From CAZNMF01 sp964573795 (GTDB lineage: Bacteria > Acidobacteriota > Vicinamibacteria > Vicinamibacterales > SCN-69-37): DNA of 31,804 bases. The translations under genes and the position numbers were made by a program. Shown piece after piece: positions 24,766 through 31,645 of this stretch. The notes under the pieces were generated by a model. It ran no database searches, was not told the DNA's origin, and was given only the letters and a program-made list of their open reading frames with translations. Location of the stretch: NCBI GenBank assembly GCA_964573795.1, contig CAZNMF010000208.1, positions 1-31,804 of the forward strand, read 5' to 3'. Numbering within the stretch: position 1 is the stretch's first letter; every line of letters begins with the position of its first letter.

Positions 24766-25152
24766 ATGGCAGTGACGCACGTCACGGAGCAGACGTTCGA
24801 GGCAACGGTGCAGAAGGGCGGCATCGTGCTGCTCGACTGGTGGGCGAGCTGGTGCGGGCCGTGCCGGGCGTTTGCGCCGATCTTCGAGGCGGCCGCAGAA
24901 CGGCATCCGGACATCGTCTTCGGCAAGATCGACACGGACGCCGAACAGGGGCTCGCGGCCGAGTTCAACATCCGCTCGATTCCGACGGTGATGGCGCTGA
25001 GGGACGGCGTGCTGCTGTTCTCGCAGCCTGGCCTGCTGTCGGCGCCGCAGGTCGACGAGCTGATCGGCAAGTTGCGCGCGCTCGACATGGACGACATCCG
25101 CGCCAAGATCGCCGCGGAGCGCGGCGCGCCGGAAGCGCCGGTCGCCGGATAG
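24766..25152 (+). CDS. thioredoxin-family protein
   Basis: 128 residues, slightly longer than the ~108 of TrxA because of a charged, Ala-rich tail. The redox motif WCGPC gives Cys30 and Cys33, and the cis-proline is in RSIPTVMAL. No signal peptide, so cytoplasmic disulfide reduction is expected. AGGAGG lies seven bases before the ATG. It has its own transcript after the pgm terminator and faces the sigma-factor gene. Confidence 0.93.
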   Translation: MAVTHVTEQTFEATVQKGGIVLLDWWASWCGPCRAFAPIFEAAAERHPDIVFGKIDTDAEQGLAAEFNIRSIPTVMALRDGVLLFSQPGLLSAPQVDELIGKLRALDMDDIRAKIAAERGAPEAPVAG

Positions 25153-25168
25153 CTTGAAGCGCGTTGCA

Positions 25169-25189
25169 AAGTTCGAACTTCGAAGTTGA
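25169..25189. repeat. AAGTTCG/AACTTCG heptamer array
   Basis: Units AAGTTCG (25169-25175), AACTTCG (25176-25182) and AAGTTGA (25183-25189) lie between the convergent thioredoxin and sigma-factor genes. They form overlapping palindromes AAGTTCGAACTT and AACTTCGAAGTT. Same family as the array at 1981; both are followed by TTGACG. It could act as a bidirectional 3' structure here. Confidence 0.75.
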
Positions 25190-25230
25190 CGAGGCGCGCT
25201 CCGACGCGTCCTAGACGTCGTAACGCGCGC

Positions 25231-26052
25231 TCAAGCCGATGTCTCCGCGCGGGCGCGCCGGACGGCCTGACGAATCGTCTGTCGCAGGCTCTTCGGCAGC
25301 TCGCGCGGCGTCGCTTGGCGGCAGGCCGCCAGGATCTTCTTCAGCGACGCACACGCCCCACGGCAATCGCGGCAGCGCTCCAGATGGGCTGCCAGCTCCG
25401 CGCACCCCGCGCGGCTGAGGTCGCCATCCAACTGGCGGGAGAACTGCGCCAGCACGTCCTGACATCCAGGTTTGGCCGGGGCCGCCGCGGTGCCTCCGAC
25501 GACGGGCGCGAGGGCGGTGCGTAGCGACAGCCGTGCGCGGTGAAGCCGGCTCTTCACGGCGCGCACGCCGATCTTCAGCACCTTCGCGACTTCAGGCGCC
25601 GTGAGGCCCTCGATGTCGCGCAGCACGAGCACTTCGCGCTGGCTGCGACTCAGCGTGCGCAACGCGTCGGTGATCGCGGCGTCCAGCTCCCGCGCGGCGA
25701 GCGCCGCCTCGGGCGTCGGCGCGTCCGAAATCAGCAGGTCCCCGCCAAGCGGCGTGTCCGTGTCGAGCGACGTCTCGCGCGACGCGCGTCGCGCGTGTTG
25801 GCGGTGACGTCGAATCGCGAGCCGCCGCGCCACGCTGTAGAGCCAGGTCGACAACGCCGCATCGCCGCGAAACGACTTCAGCGATCGGGCCATGGCGAGC
25901 AGCGTGTCCTGCGCGATCTCCGCGGCCTCGTCGGCGCGCCCGGTCAGGCGATAGCCGAAGCGATAGACGCGCGGCTCGTAGCGCCGGACCAGGGCGTCGA
26001 GCGCGCGCGCGTCTCCACGCTGCGCGGCGGCGATCAGGTCCGTGTCCGTCAT
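25231..26052 (-). CDS. ECF sigma factor fused to anti-sigma-type zinc finger
   Basis: 273 residues. Region 2 of a sigma-70 ECF protein is at about 15-85 (YRLTGRADEAAEIAQDTLLA, then STWLYSVARRLAIR), region 4 at about 125-180 (LSRSQREVLVLRDIEGLTAP). The last ~75 residues are a zf-HC2-like domain with Cys197, His223, Cys227 and Cys230 (AAHLERCRDC), the Zn-binding pattern of ZAS anti-sigma factors normally encoded separately. This suggests a self-contained redox- or metal-sensing sigma factor. No separate anti-sigma gene is adjacent. It lies 27 bases downstream of argG on the same strand and may be co-transcribed. Confidence 0.88.
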   Translation of the reverse strand: MTDTDLIAAAQRGDARALDALVRRYEPRVYRFGYRLTGRADEAAEIAQDTLLAMARSLKSFRGDAALSTWLYSVARRLAIRRHRQHARRASRETSLDTDTPLGGDLLISDAPTPEAALAARELDAAITDALRTLSRSQREVLVLRDIEGLTAPEVAKVLKIGVRAVKSRLHRARLSLRTALAPVVGGTAAAPAKPGCQDVLAQFSRQLDGDLSRAGCAELAAHLERCRDCRGACASLKKILAACRQATPRELPKSLRQTIRQAVRRARAETSA

Positions 26053-26079
26053 GACGTGCGAGGCGCCCGAACCGCGTGC

Positions 26080-27420
26080 CTACTCGTTGTCCTTCTTTGC
26101 CCCGAGCAGCGGGATGGTCTGTTCGGGCCCCTCGGCGAGCAGACCGGCCTTCGTGTAGATCAGCAGCTTGTCGCGCGTATCGGTGATGTCCAGCGTCCGC
26201 ATCGTCAATTGCCCGATGCGATCCTGCGGTGTGAACATCGACTCGCCCTTTTCCATCGTCAGCCGTTCGGGCTTGTACGTCAGGTTCGGGCTCGTGGTGT
26301 CGAGGATGGAGTAGTCGTTGCCGCGTCGCAGCTCGAGCGTGACCTCGCCGGTGATCGCGCGCGCGACCCAGCGCTGCGCGGTCTCGCGCAGCATCATCGC
26401 CTGCGAATCGAACCAGCGGCCCTGATAGAGCAGCCGTCCGAGCCGGCGACCGTTGTCGCGGTACTGCTCGATCGTGTCCTCGTTGTGGATGCCGGTGACG
26501 AGGCGCTCGTAGCCGATGTAGAGCAGCGCCAGGCCCGGCGCCTCGTAGATGCCGCGGCTCTTCGCCTCGATGATGCGGTTCTCGATCTGATCGCTCATCC
26601 CGAGGCCGTGGCGTCCGCCGATGCGGTTCGCTTCGAGCAGCAGCTCGACCGGATCGCCGAACGCGATGCCGTTCAACGCGACAGGCTGTCCCTCTTCGAA
26701 GCGAATCGTCACGCGTTCCGGCTTGATCGCGACGTCCTCGCGCCAGAACGCCACGCCCATGATCGGCTCGACGATGGTGATGCCGGCGTTCAGGTGCTCG
26801 AGGTCCTTGGCTTCGTGCGTCGCGCCGAGCAGGTTCGAGTCCGTGGAGTACGCCTTCTCGACGCTCATCTTGTAGCTGAGCCCGGCGCGCGCCATGTACT
26901 CGGACATTTCTTTGCGGCCGCCGAGCTCGTCGATGAACGTCTGATCGAGCCACGGCTTGTAGATGCGCAGATGCGGATTCGCAAGCAGGCCGTAGCGGTA
27001 GAACCGCTCGATGTCGTTGCCCTTGTACGTGCTCCCGTCGCCCCAGATGTGGACGTCGTCTTCCTTCATGGCGACGACGAGCATGGTGCCGGTGACGGCG
27101 CGTCCGATCGGCGTCGTGTTGAAGTAGGGGAGGCCGGCGGTCGTGATGTGGAACGCGCCGGCCTGGAGCGCGGCGATGCCTTCCGCGACGAGCTGACGCC
27201 GGCAGTCGATCAGCCGCGCGAGCTCGGCGCCGTACTGCTTCGCCTTGCGCGGGATCTCGTCATAGTCCGGCTCGTCGGGCTGGCCGAGGTTCGCCGTGTA
27301 CGCGTACGGGATCGCGCCCTTGTGCCGCATCCAGTGCAGCGCGGCGCTCGTGTCCAATCCGCCCGAGAATGCGATGCCGACTTTTTCGCCAACCGGCAGG
27401 CTCTGCAGAATGTTCGCCAC
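26080..27420 (-). CDS. argG: argininosuccinate synthase
   Basis: 446 residues from GTG at 27420 (MANILQSLPVGEKVGI), with GGAG seven bases upstream. It joins citrulline and aspartate using ATP in arginine synthesis. The N-type ATP pyrophosphatase loop AFSGGLDTSAAL is at about 18-29; STYKGNDIERFYRYG and NRIGGRHGLGMSDQIENRI follow. Length and N-terminus are of the E. coli ArgG type (447 residues) rather than the shorter ~400-residue type. No other arg genes are nearby. Confidence 0.96.
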   Translation of the reverse strand: MANILQSLPVGEKVGIAFSGGLDTSAALHWMRHKGAIPYAYTANLGQPDEPDYDEIPRKAKQYGAELARLIDCRRQLVAEGIAALQAGAFHITTAGLPYFNTTPIGRAVTGTMLVVAMKEDDVHIWGDGSTYKGNDIERFYRYGLLANPHLRIYKPWLDQTFIDELGGRKEMSEYMARAGLSYKMSVEKAYSTDSNLLGATHEAKDLEHLNAGITIVEPIMGVAFWREDVAIKPERVTIRFEEGQPVALNGIAFGDPVELLLEANRIGGRHGLGMSDQIENRIIEAKSRGIYEAPGLALLYIGYERLVTGIHNEDTIEQYRDNGRRLGRLLYQGRWFDSQAMMLRETAQRWVARAITGEVTLELRRGNDYSILDTTSPNLTYKPERLTMEKGESMFTPQDRIGQLTMRTLDITDTRDKLLIYTKAGLLAEGPEQTIPLLGAKKDNE

Positions 27421-27458
27421 TCGACGTCTCCAAACGTCACATCATATCGATGATTGCG
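27421..27458 (-). promoter_or_regulatory. possible argG promoter with inverted repeat
   Basis: On the minus strand TATGAT (27446 to 27441) could be a -10 box giving a short leader before argG; the -35 is weak. It overlaps an inverted repeat ATCAT-ATCG-ATGAT (27441-27454) that may be an operator. It does not match the E. coli ARG box well. Confidence 0.3.
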
Positions 27459-29297
27459 TCAACGCAGTGTCACGCCGACGCTGACCCAGCGGCCGGGCAT
27501 GTCGACGCCGGCGATTTCCACGTAGTCCTGGTCGAAGAGATTCGATGCGTCGACGAACAGATCCGCGCGGCCGAACGTGCGGCTGACGCGCGCGCCGACG
27601 AGCGCGTAGGACGCCCACGTCTGCGCGACGATGCGATTGCGGACGTCGACGTTGACGGCGGCGCGCATGCCGCCGGCGAACGGGACGGACAGCGAGAGTC
27701 CGGCCTGGTGCCGCACGTACTCGAGCACGTACTTCGAGAGCAGATCGACGCTGGGCGCGCTGACGTCCAGGGCCGTGTACGACGCGCGGATGAGCGCGCC
27801 GCGTGCCAGCCGCGTTGCGCTGACTTCGACGCCGCGGGTCGTGACGTCGCGCACGTTCATCGCCTGCCAGCGATCGGCGGTCGTCGCGCGCAGGTAGTCG
27901 ATGACGTCGCGGTCCCAGCGGCCGAACACCGAGACCGATCCCGTCCAGCTCCGGTGCGTCCAGTCGAGCCCGCCGTCGACCGACCAGCCGCGCTCGGCGT
28001 GCAGGTCGGGATTGCCGATGTTGCTGGGATCCGAATAGTAGAGCTCGGTGAACGTCGGCACGCGGAAGGCGTGCGCCGCCGACGCGCGCAGGCGGACGTT
28101 CGGCGCGACGCGCGTCACGAAGGACACCGACGGGCTCGTCGACGTGCCGAACGTCGAATACGTGTCGACGCGCAGGCCGGCGACGAGCGTCGTGCGATCG
28201 CGAATCGGCGACTGCCATTCCGCGAAGACGCTGCCGCGCGCGTAGTCGTGGTCGCCGAGGTTGTTCGAGTGCACGCGGTCGCCGCCGCCGGAGCCGCCAA
28301 CGGTGAAGGTCGCGCGCCGCACGCGGCGCGCGAGCGTGACGCGGACGTCGCCCGCGTTCGTGCGATGGTGGTTCTCGGCGAAGCCCGGCCGCGCGATGTC
28401 CCAGCGGAAATGATCGCCGTGGTTCTTGGCCGAGCCGTCGATCACCGTGGTCCATGCCGCGCCCGCGTGCTGCCATCGCAGCGCGGCGATCGTCTGATCG
28501 GTCCATTCTTTCGATGGCGACGGCCCGTAGAAGCCGTTGGCGCCGAACGCGCGGCGCTGGTGCCGCACGTCGATCGTGAAACCGTGGGCGAGCGGCCCGC
28601 GCGCGGCGCCGCCGCCTTGCGCGAACTCGCGATCGAACGTGAACCCGTCGCTGCGGCTGGCCCATCCGGCGAGCGTCCATCCGTCAGGGAGCACGCCGCC
28701 GCCAATCGCGCCCTGCGCGTCGACGTCGCCGTGCTGGCCGTACGACACGCTCGCGGCCTGATAGTCGTCGCGCCGGCTGATGACGTTGATCGTGCCGCCG
28801 AGCGCGTCGGATCCGTACGTGGCCGACGCCGCGCCGGTCACGACCTCGATGCGATCGACCGCGACGGATGGCAGCGGAATCTCGCCGTTGTGATGGCCGG
28901 TCTGGCTGTCGTTCAGCCGCAGGCCGTCGGCGAGCATCAGGTTCTGACCGAACGTCGCCCCGCGAAGGGAGAAGTCCGTTTGCACGTCCATCGGCCCGCG
29001 CGCGCGGGCGTCGGTGCCGGGCACGAATCGCAGCGCGTCGATGACGGACGTGAGGCCCATCAGATCGAGATCCTCGCGCGTGAGCACGGTGACCGATCGC
29101 GTGAGCGCGTCGAGCGACTCCGGCGCGAGCGAGGCCGTGACGACGACGGATTGCGAGACGCGCGGCGTGGCTGGAGGCGGTGACGAGGCGCCGGTCGTCT
29201 GAGCGAACGCCGGCACGGCCGCAGCGATCGTCGTCGCCGCAGCGAGAGCGCGAAGTCCGTAACGGACCTGGAAGATACGGCACGAAAGCGTCGGCAT
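27459..29297 (-). CDS. TonB-dependent outer-membrane receptor (BtuB/CirA-like)
   Basis: 612 residues from ATG at 29297 (MPTLSCRIFQVRYG), with AAGGAGG eleven bases upstream. A signal peptide ends near AVPAFAQ; then a plug domain (SVVVTASLAPESLDALTRSV, DLMGLTSVIDALRFVPG, GSDALGGTINVIS) and a beta-barrel of aromatic-rich strands, including AFRVPTFTELYYSDPSNIGN. The size suits vitamin B12 or siderophore receptors. The last residue is Arg rather than the usual aromatic, though the final strand WVSVGVTLR is otherwise normal. No transporter genes or riboswitch are adjacent, so the ligand is unknown. Confidence 0.9.
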   Translation of the reverse strand: MPTLSCRIFQVRYGLRALAAATTIAAAVPAFAQTTGASSPPPATPRVSQSVVVTASLAPESLDALTRSVTVLTREDLDLMGLTSVIDALRFVPGTDARARGPMDVQTDFSLRGATFGQNLMLADGLRLNDSQTGHHNGEIPLPSVAVDRIEVVTGAASATYGSDALGGTINVISRRDDYQAASVSYGQHGDVDAQGAIGGGVLPDGWTLAGWASRSDGFTFDREFAQGGGAARGPLAHGFTIDVRHQRRAFGANGFYGPSPSKEWTDQTIAALRWQHAGAAWTTVIDGSAKNHGDHFRWDIARPGFAENHHRTNAGDVRVTLARRVRRATFTVGGSGGGDRVHSNNLGDHDYARGSVFAEWQSPIRDRTTLVAGLRVDTYSTFGTSTSPSVSFVTRVAPNVRLRASAAHAFRVPTFTELYYSDPSNIGNPDLHAERGWSVDGGLDWTHRSWTGSVSVFGRWDRDVIDYLRATTADRWQAMNVRDVTTRGVEVSATRLARGALIRASYTALDVSAPSVDLLSKYVLEYVRHQAGLSLSVPFAGGMRAAVNVDVRNRIVAQTWASYALVGARVSRTFGRADLFVDASNLFDQDYVEIAGVDMPGRWVSVGVTLR

Positions 29298-29391
29298 CGA
29301 GCGGCGTCCCTCCTTGGGATCGCGACCGGCCACTATGATGCGACTGCGGTGGCGGGCGCAACCCCCGCCGAGGACGGCGGCACGGCTCATC

Positions 29392-29397
29392 TATACT
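29392..29397 (+). promoter_or_regulatory. -10 element of a probably leaderless acylphosphatase transcript
   Basis: TATACT ends six bases before the ATG at 29404, so transcription would begin at about the A of the start codon. No Shine-Dalgarno sequence is present in that gap. No clear -35 box is seen. Confidence 0.5.
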
Positions 29398-29403
29398 GTG
29401 GCG

Positions 29404-29679
29404 ATGCTCGTGGCCAGACGATTCGTCGTAAAGGGCCGCGTGCAGGGCGTTGGATTCCGGTACTTCGCGGAATACGCGGCGCGGCACGAGGGCCTTCACG
29501 GCTGGGTGACCAACCGCGCCGACGGCGCCGTCGAGGTCTACGCCGAAGGCGATCGCGAGGCGATGACGCGCTTCGAGGCGAAATTGCGGCAGGGGCCGGG
29601 CGCGGCGCGCGTCGACGAGGTCTGGGTGGACGAGGACGTGCCATCGGGGCGGGCGACGGGATTTTCGATCCGGTCATAG
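29404..29679 (+). CDS. acyP: acylphosphatase
   Basis: 91 residues, the normal size. It hydrolyses acyl phosphates such as carbamoyl phosphate or 1,3-bisphosphoglycerate. The catalytic loop VKGRVQGVGFRYFAEYAA contains the phosphate-binding Arg, and HGWVTNRADGAVEVYAEG carries the catalytic Asn. It is divergent from the TonB receptor and 27 bases before apt, probably co-transcribed. Confidence 0.95.
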   Translation: MLVARRFVVKGRVQGVGFRYFAEYAARHEGLHGWVTNRADGAVEVYAEGDREAMTRFEAKLRQGPGAARVDEVWVDEDVPSGRATGFSIRS

Positions 29680-29706
29680 CCGCCGGTGGGCGACGTTGGG
29701 GTGATC

Positions 29707-30222
29707 ATGCAGGAGTTGAAGCAGCGCATCCGGCACGTGCCGGACTTTCCGAAGCCGGGCATTCTGTTCTACGACGTGACGACGCTGCTGAAGGATCCCG
29801 TCGGATTCCGCCTCGCGGTCGACGCGATGGCCGAGCCGTACAGCGACGAGCGCATCGATTTGATCGTCGGCATCGAGAGCCGCGGCTTCATCTTCGGATC
29901 GGCCGTGGCCGACCGCCTCTCGACCGGCTTCGCGCCGGTGCGCAAGCTCGGCAAATTGCCGTCGACGACGCGCCGCGCGACGTATGCGCTCGAGTACGGC
30001 ACCGATACGCTCGAGATTCACGACGATGCGGTGACGAAGGGGCAGCGCGTGCTGGTGATGGACGATCTGCTCGCGACGGGCGGTACGGCGGCGGCGACGG
30101 TCGGCCTCGTGCGCGCGCTCGGCGGCGACGTCGTCGGCGTGCAGTTCCTGATCGAGCTCGTGGCGCTCAACGGCCGCGATCGATTGACTGGCGAGCGCAT
30201 CGGCACGGTGCTGCAGTACTGA
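29707..30222 (+). CDS. apt: adenine phosphoribosyltransferase
   Basis: 171 residues, normal length. It salvages adenine with PRPP to AMP. The PRPP-binding motif is VLVMDDLLATGGTAAA (about residues 114-129), and the adenine-pocket region VRHVPDFPKPG-like start (IRHVPDFPKPGILFYDVT) and GIESRGFIFG are conserved. The ATG at 29707 gives the usual N-terminus; in-frame GTGs at 29686 and 29701 would add only a few residues. Confidence 0.96.
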   Translation: MQELKQRIRHVPDFPKPGILFYDVTTLLKDPVGFRLAVDAMAEPYSDERIDLIVGIESRGFIFGSAVADRLSTGFAPVRKLGKLPSTTRRATYALEYGTDTLEIHDDAVTKGQRVLVMDDLLATGGTAAATVGLVRALGGDVVGVQFLIELVALNGRDRLTGERIGTVLQY

Positions 30223-30228
30223 AAAGAG

Positions 30229-30256
30229 AAGTTCGAAGTACGAAGTTCGAAAGACG
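30229..30256. repeat. AAGTTCG heptamer array
   Basis: Units AAGTTCG, AAGTACG, AAGTTCG and AAAGACG run from 30229 to 30256, six bases after the apt stop and before the tRNA. Third member of the family at 1981 and 25169, here mainly in the reverse-complement phase. Confidence 0.75.
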
Positions 30257-30282
30257 TCAAAAACAACGCGTGAGCCCGCCGC

Positions 30283-30359
30283 GCGCCCGTAGCTCAGCTG
30301 GATAGAGCACCGCCCTCCTAAGGCGGGGGTCGGCCGTTCGAATCGGCCCGGGCGCACCA
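30283..30359 (+). tRNA. tRNA-Arg (anticodon CCT)
   Basis: Full cloverleaf: acceptor GCGCCCG (30283-30289) pairs with CGGGCGC (30349-30355); D arm GCTC-GAGC; anticodon stem CCGCC/GGCGG around loop CTCCTAA (anticodon CCT, reading AGG); T arm GGCCG-TTCGAAT-CGGCC. The discriminator is A and CCA is encoded (30357-30359). Phage-type genes start just downstream, so its 3' end is a likely integration site. Confidence 0.96.
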
Positions 30360-30400
30360 CCTAACTGCTTCGTTATCAATGGCTTGCTAGCGTTGTTCGA
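30340..30400. other. putative attachment-site junction of an integrated element
   Basis: The tRNA 3' half is followed directly by AT-richer DNA (TTATCAATGGCTTGCTAGC near 30373) that resembles sequences often seen just inside tRNA-integrated elements. The genes beyond are phage-like. The matching repeat at the other end lies outside the window, and no integrase gene is seen here. Confidence 0.4.
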
Positions 30401-30474
30401 TTCGATGTCGTGACGTTGCTGATCGCCGGTGGTGCGGTAGTGGTGCAGTCGCTTGTGGGACTGGCTATGGAGCG

Positions 30475-30882
30475 CTACATGAAGCCGAGGACTGCCGGCG
30501 GCTCAAGATCGTCAAGTAGCGCGGCCTCGATCACGGTCGCCTTGCTCGGCACGTCGCCGCGCAGAACGCGTTCTTGAATGTCGGGGACGAACGGCTTCAG
30601 TTCCTCGACGGCCTCCGCGAATTGGCCGTCGCGGCGGATTGTTCTCTCATCGACACCGAACTGATCGGCCAACCGCTCGGCGGTTCGTTCAGATTCAACG
30701 CGGACATTTTGTCCACTTTGAATCGTGCGGTTGTCGTTACCGATTGGCGCGCCTGGCGCTTTCTTCAGCCGGTTGTAGAGCCGTCCCGAGCCGCTGCGAC
30801 GTGCTGTGTGCTTTCCCTCATTTTGAGGGGAAGCAGTGTGAAGCTGCCGCCGCGCGTGCCCCGAGCCGCTGCGACGGCGGCA
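30475..30882 (-). pseudogene. ParB-like phage/plasmid protein C-terminal part, no usable start codon
   Basis: The open frame runs from 30882 to the TAG at 30475-30477 (135 codons) without ATG or GTG; only a TTG at 30672 could start a 65-residue product. The encoded tail RTAERLADQFGVDERTIRRD followed by GQFAEAVEEL is typical of the helix-turn-helix C-terminal part of phage/plasmid ParB-like proteins, whose N-terminal ParB nuclease-like domain would normally precede it. Instead the nuclease gene lies directly upstream, in the same frame and separated by one TAA (30883-30885). A 17-bp direct repeat (30785-30801 and 30860-30876, 75 bp apart) lies in the start-less region. Most likely a truncated gene; a TTG-started or readthrough product is the alternative. 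Confidence 0.55.
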
Positions 30883-31164
30883 TTACAGCCGCTCGATCGT
30901 CGGCTGCCGGCAGCGATCGGGAAAGCGCCAGCACTCGCGGCTGACGTTCGGCGGCACGACGAGCGCCGCGATCTGCTCACGCTCGACCGCGGACAAGTAC
31001 TTCGTCCCGGCCTTGACTTGGACCAGGCGCACGTCGGCCGGCCCGATCGCGATGACGTCGAACAAGCCGAGACTCGCACTCGCGCGCGTGCAGACGTAGC
31101 CGGCGGCCTCCAGGATGCGCATCGCGCGATGCTCGGCGCGCGTCCCCTTGCGTTTCGCGTTCAT
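30883..31164 (-). CDS. PDDEXK-type nuclease (Holliday-junction resolvase-like), phage-associated
   Basis: 93 residues from ATG at 31164 (MNAKRKGTRAEHRAMRIL). The pattern is that of small Hjc/VRR-NUC-like PDDEXK nucleases: an early Glu in RAEHRAM, Asp in LGLFDVIAIG, and QVK in VRLVQVKAGTK as the E/QxK motif. Such proteins cut branched or damaged DNA and are common in phages. The ATG overlaps the cold-shock gene's stop (ATGA), so they are translationally coupled. Family confident, precise activity inferred. Confidence 0.75.
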   Translation of the reverse strand: MNAKRKGTRAEHRAMRILEAAGYVCTRASASLGLFDVIAIGPADVRLVQVKAGTKYLSAVEREQIAALVVPPNVSRECWRFPDRCRQPTIERL

Positions 31165-31397
31165 GCGCGGGCGCATGGCTCGACGAACTGGATGTCGCCC
31201 GCCATCGGGCGCTGATGAATCGGGGACGAAATCCACATGAAGCTGACGCGCTGGCCGGGCCGCAGCGATCGGCAACCGGCGGGGAGCTGGGTGACATGGA
31301 CGAAGACGGAACCGCGCACGTCGTGGCCGAAGGCGCGAAGGAAGCCGAAGCCGCGCGCATCCCACGACACGACGCGCGCCGAAAAGCGCACGATCAA
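31161..31397 (-). CDS. cold-shock-domain protein
   Basis: A CSD is clear: RNP1-like RGFGFLR and RNP2-like VFVHVTQL, in the order ARVVSWDARGFGFLR ... GSVFVHVTQL ... LRPGQRVSFMW. No ATG is available; candidate starts are GTG 31424, TTG 31397 and GTG 31391. The TTG at 31397 overlaps the preceding gene's stop (TTGA) and gives 78 residues; GTG 31424 would overlap that gene by 31 bases. Probably a single-stranded nucleic-acid-binding protein of the element. Confidence 0.7.
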   Translation of the reverse strand: MIVRFSARVVSWDARGFGFLRAFGHDVRGSVFVHVTQLPAGCRSLRPGQRVSFMWISSPIHQRPMAGDIQFVEPCARA

Positions 31398-31645
31398 TGC
31401 GTCATCGCGTCGACGAGCCGGCACGCCTGCCAGCCGGCGACGATCGCGTTGCGCGTCTGCGCCTCAATGTGCGGCCGCGCTAGCGAGACGGCGACCGCGA
31501 TGCCGGCCGGCGAGAAGTGCCAGTCGCCCACACGAAGCTGCTCCCGGAACTCCTCAATCGCGCTGGCGACGCACTGCTCGATGATGGTGTCGAGCGCGGA
31601 GTACGGCGTCGAGCGATCGACGATCGGGCGCCAGGGCGATTTCAT
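31394..31645 (-). CDS. small hypothetical protein of the integrated element
   Basis: 83 residues from ATG at 31645 (MKSPWRPIVDRSTPYSALDT). Mostly helical by appearance, with no motif I recognise; WHFSPAGIAVAVSLARPHIE suggests a soluble helical bundle. The ATG overlaps the stop of the upstream phage-type gene and its own stop overlaps the cold-shock gene start, so it belongs to a compact phage-style operon. Confidence 0.6.
   Translation of the reverse strand: MKSPWRPIVDRSTPYSALDTIIEQCVASAIEEFREQLRVGDWHFSPAGIAVAVSLARPHIEAQTRNAIVAGWQACRLVDAMTH

Noticed and set aside
22465..24906. Long minus-strand frame (over 800 codons) opposite phosphoglucomutase and thioredoxin
   Set aside because: Low-complexity Arg-rich translation without motifs, opposite two clearly recognised enzymes.
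25540..29183. Long plus-strand frames opposite the sigma factor, argG and TonB receptor
   Set aside because: Antisense shadows of well-identified genes; composition is Arg/Ala/Val/Asp-rich and non-globular.
29298..29403. Cobalamin riboswitch upstream of the BtuB-like receptor
   Set aside because: Only 106 bases separate it from the divergent acylphosphatase gene, too short for the element, and no B12-box-like sequence is visible.
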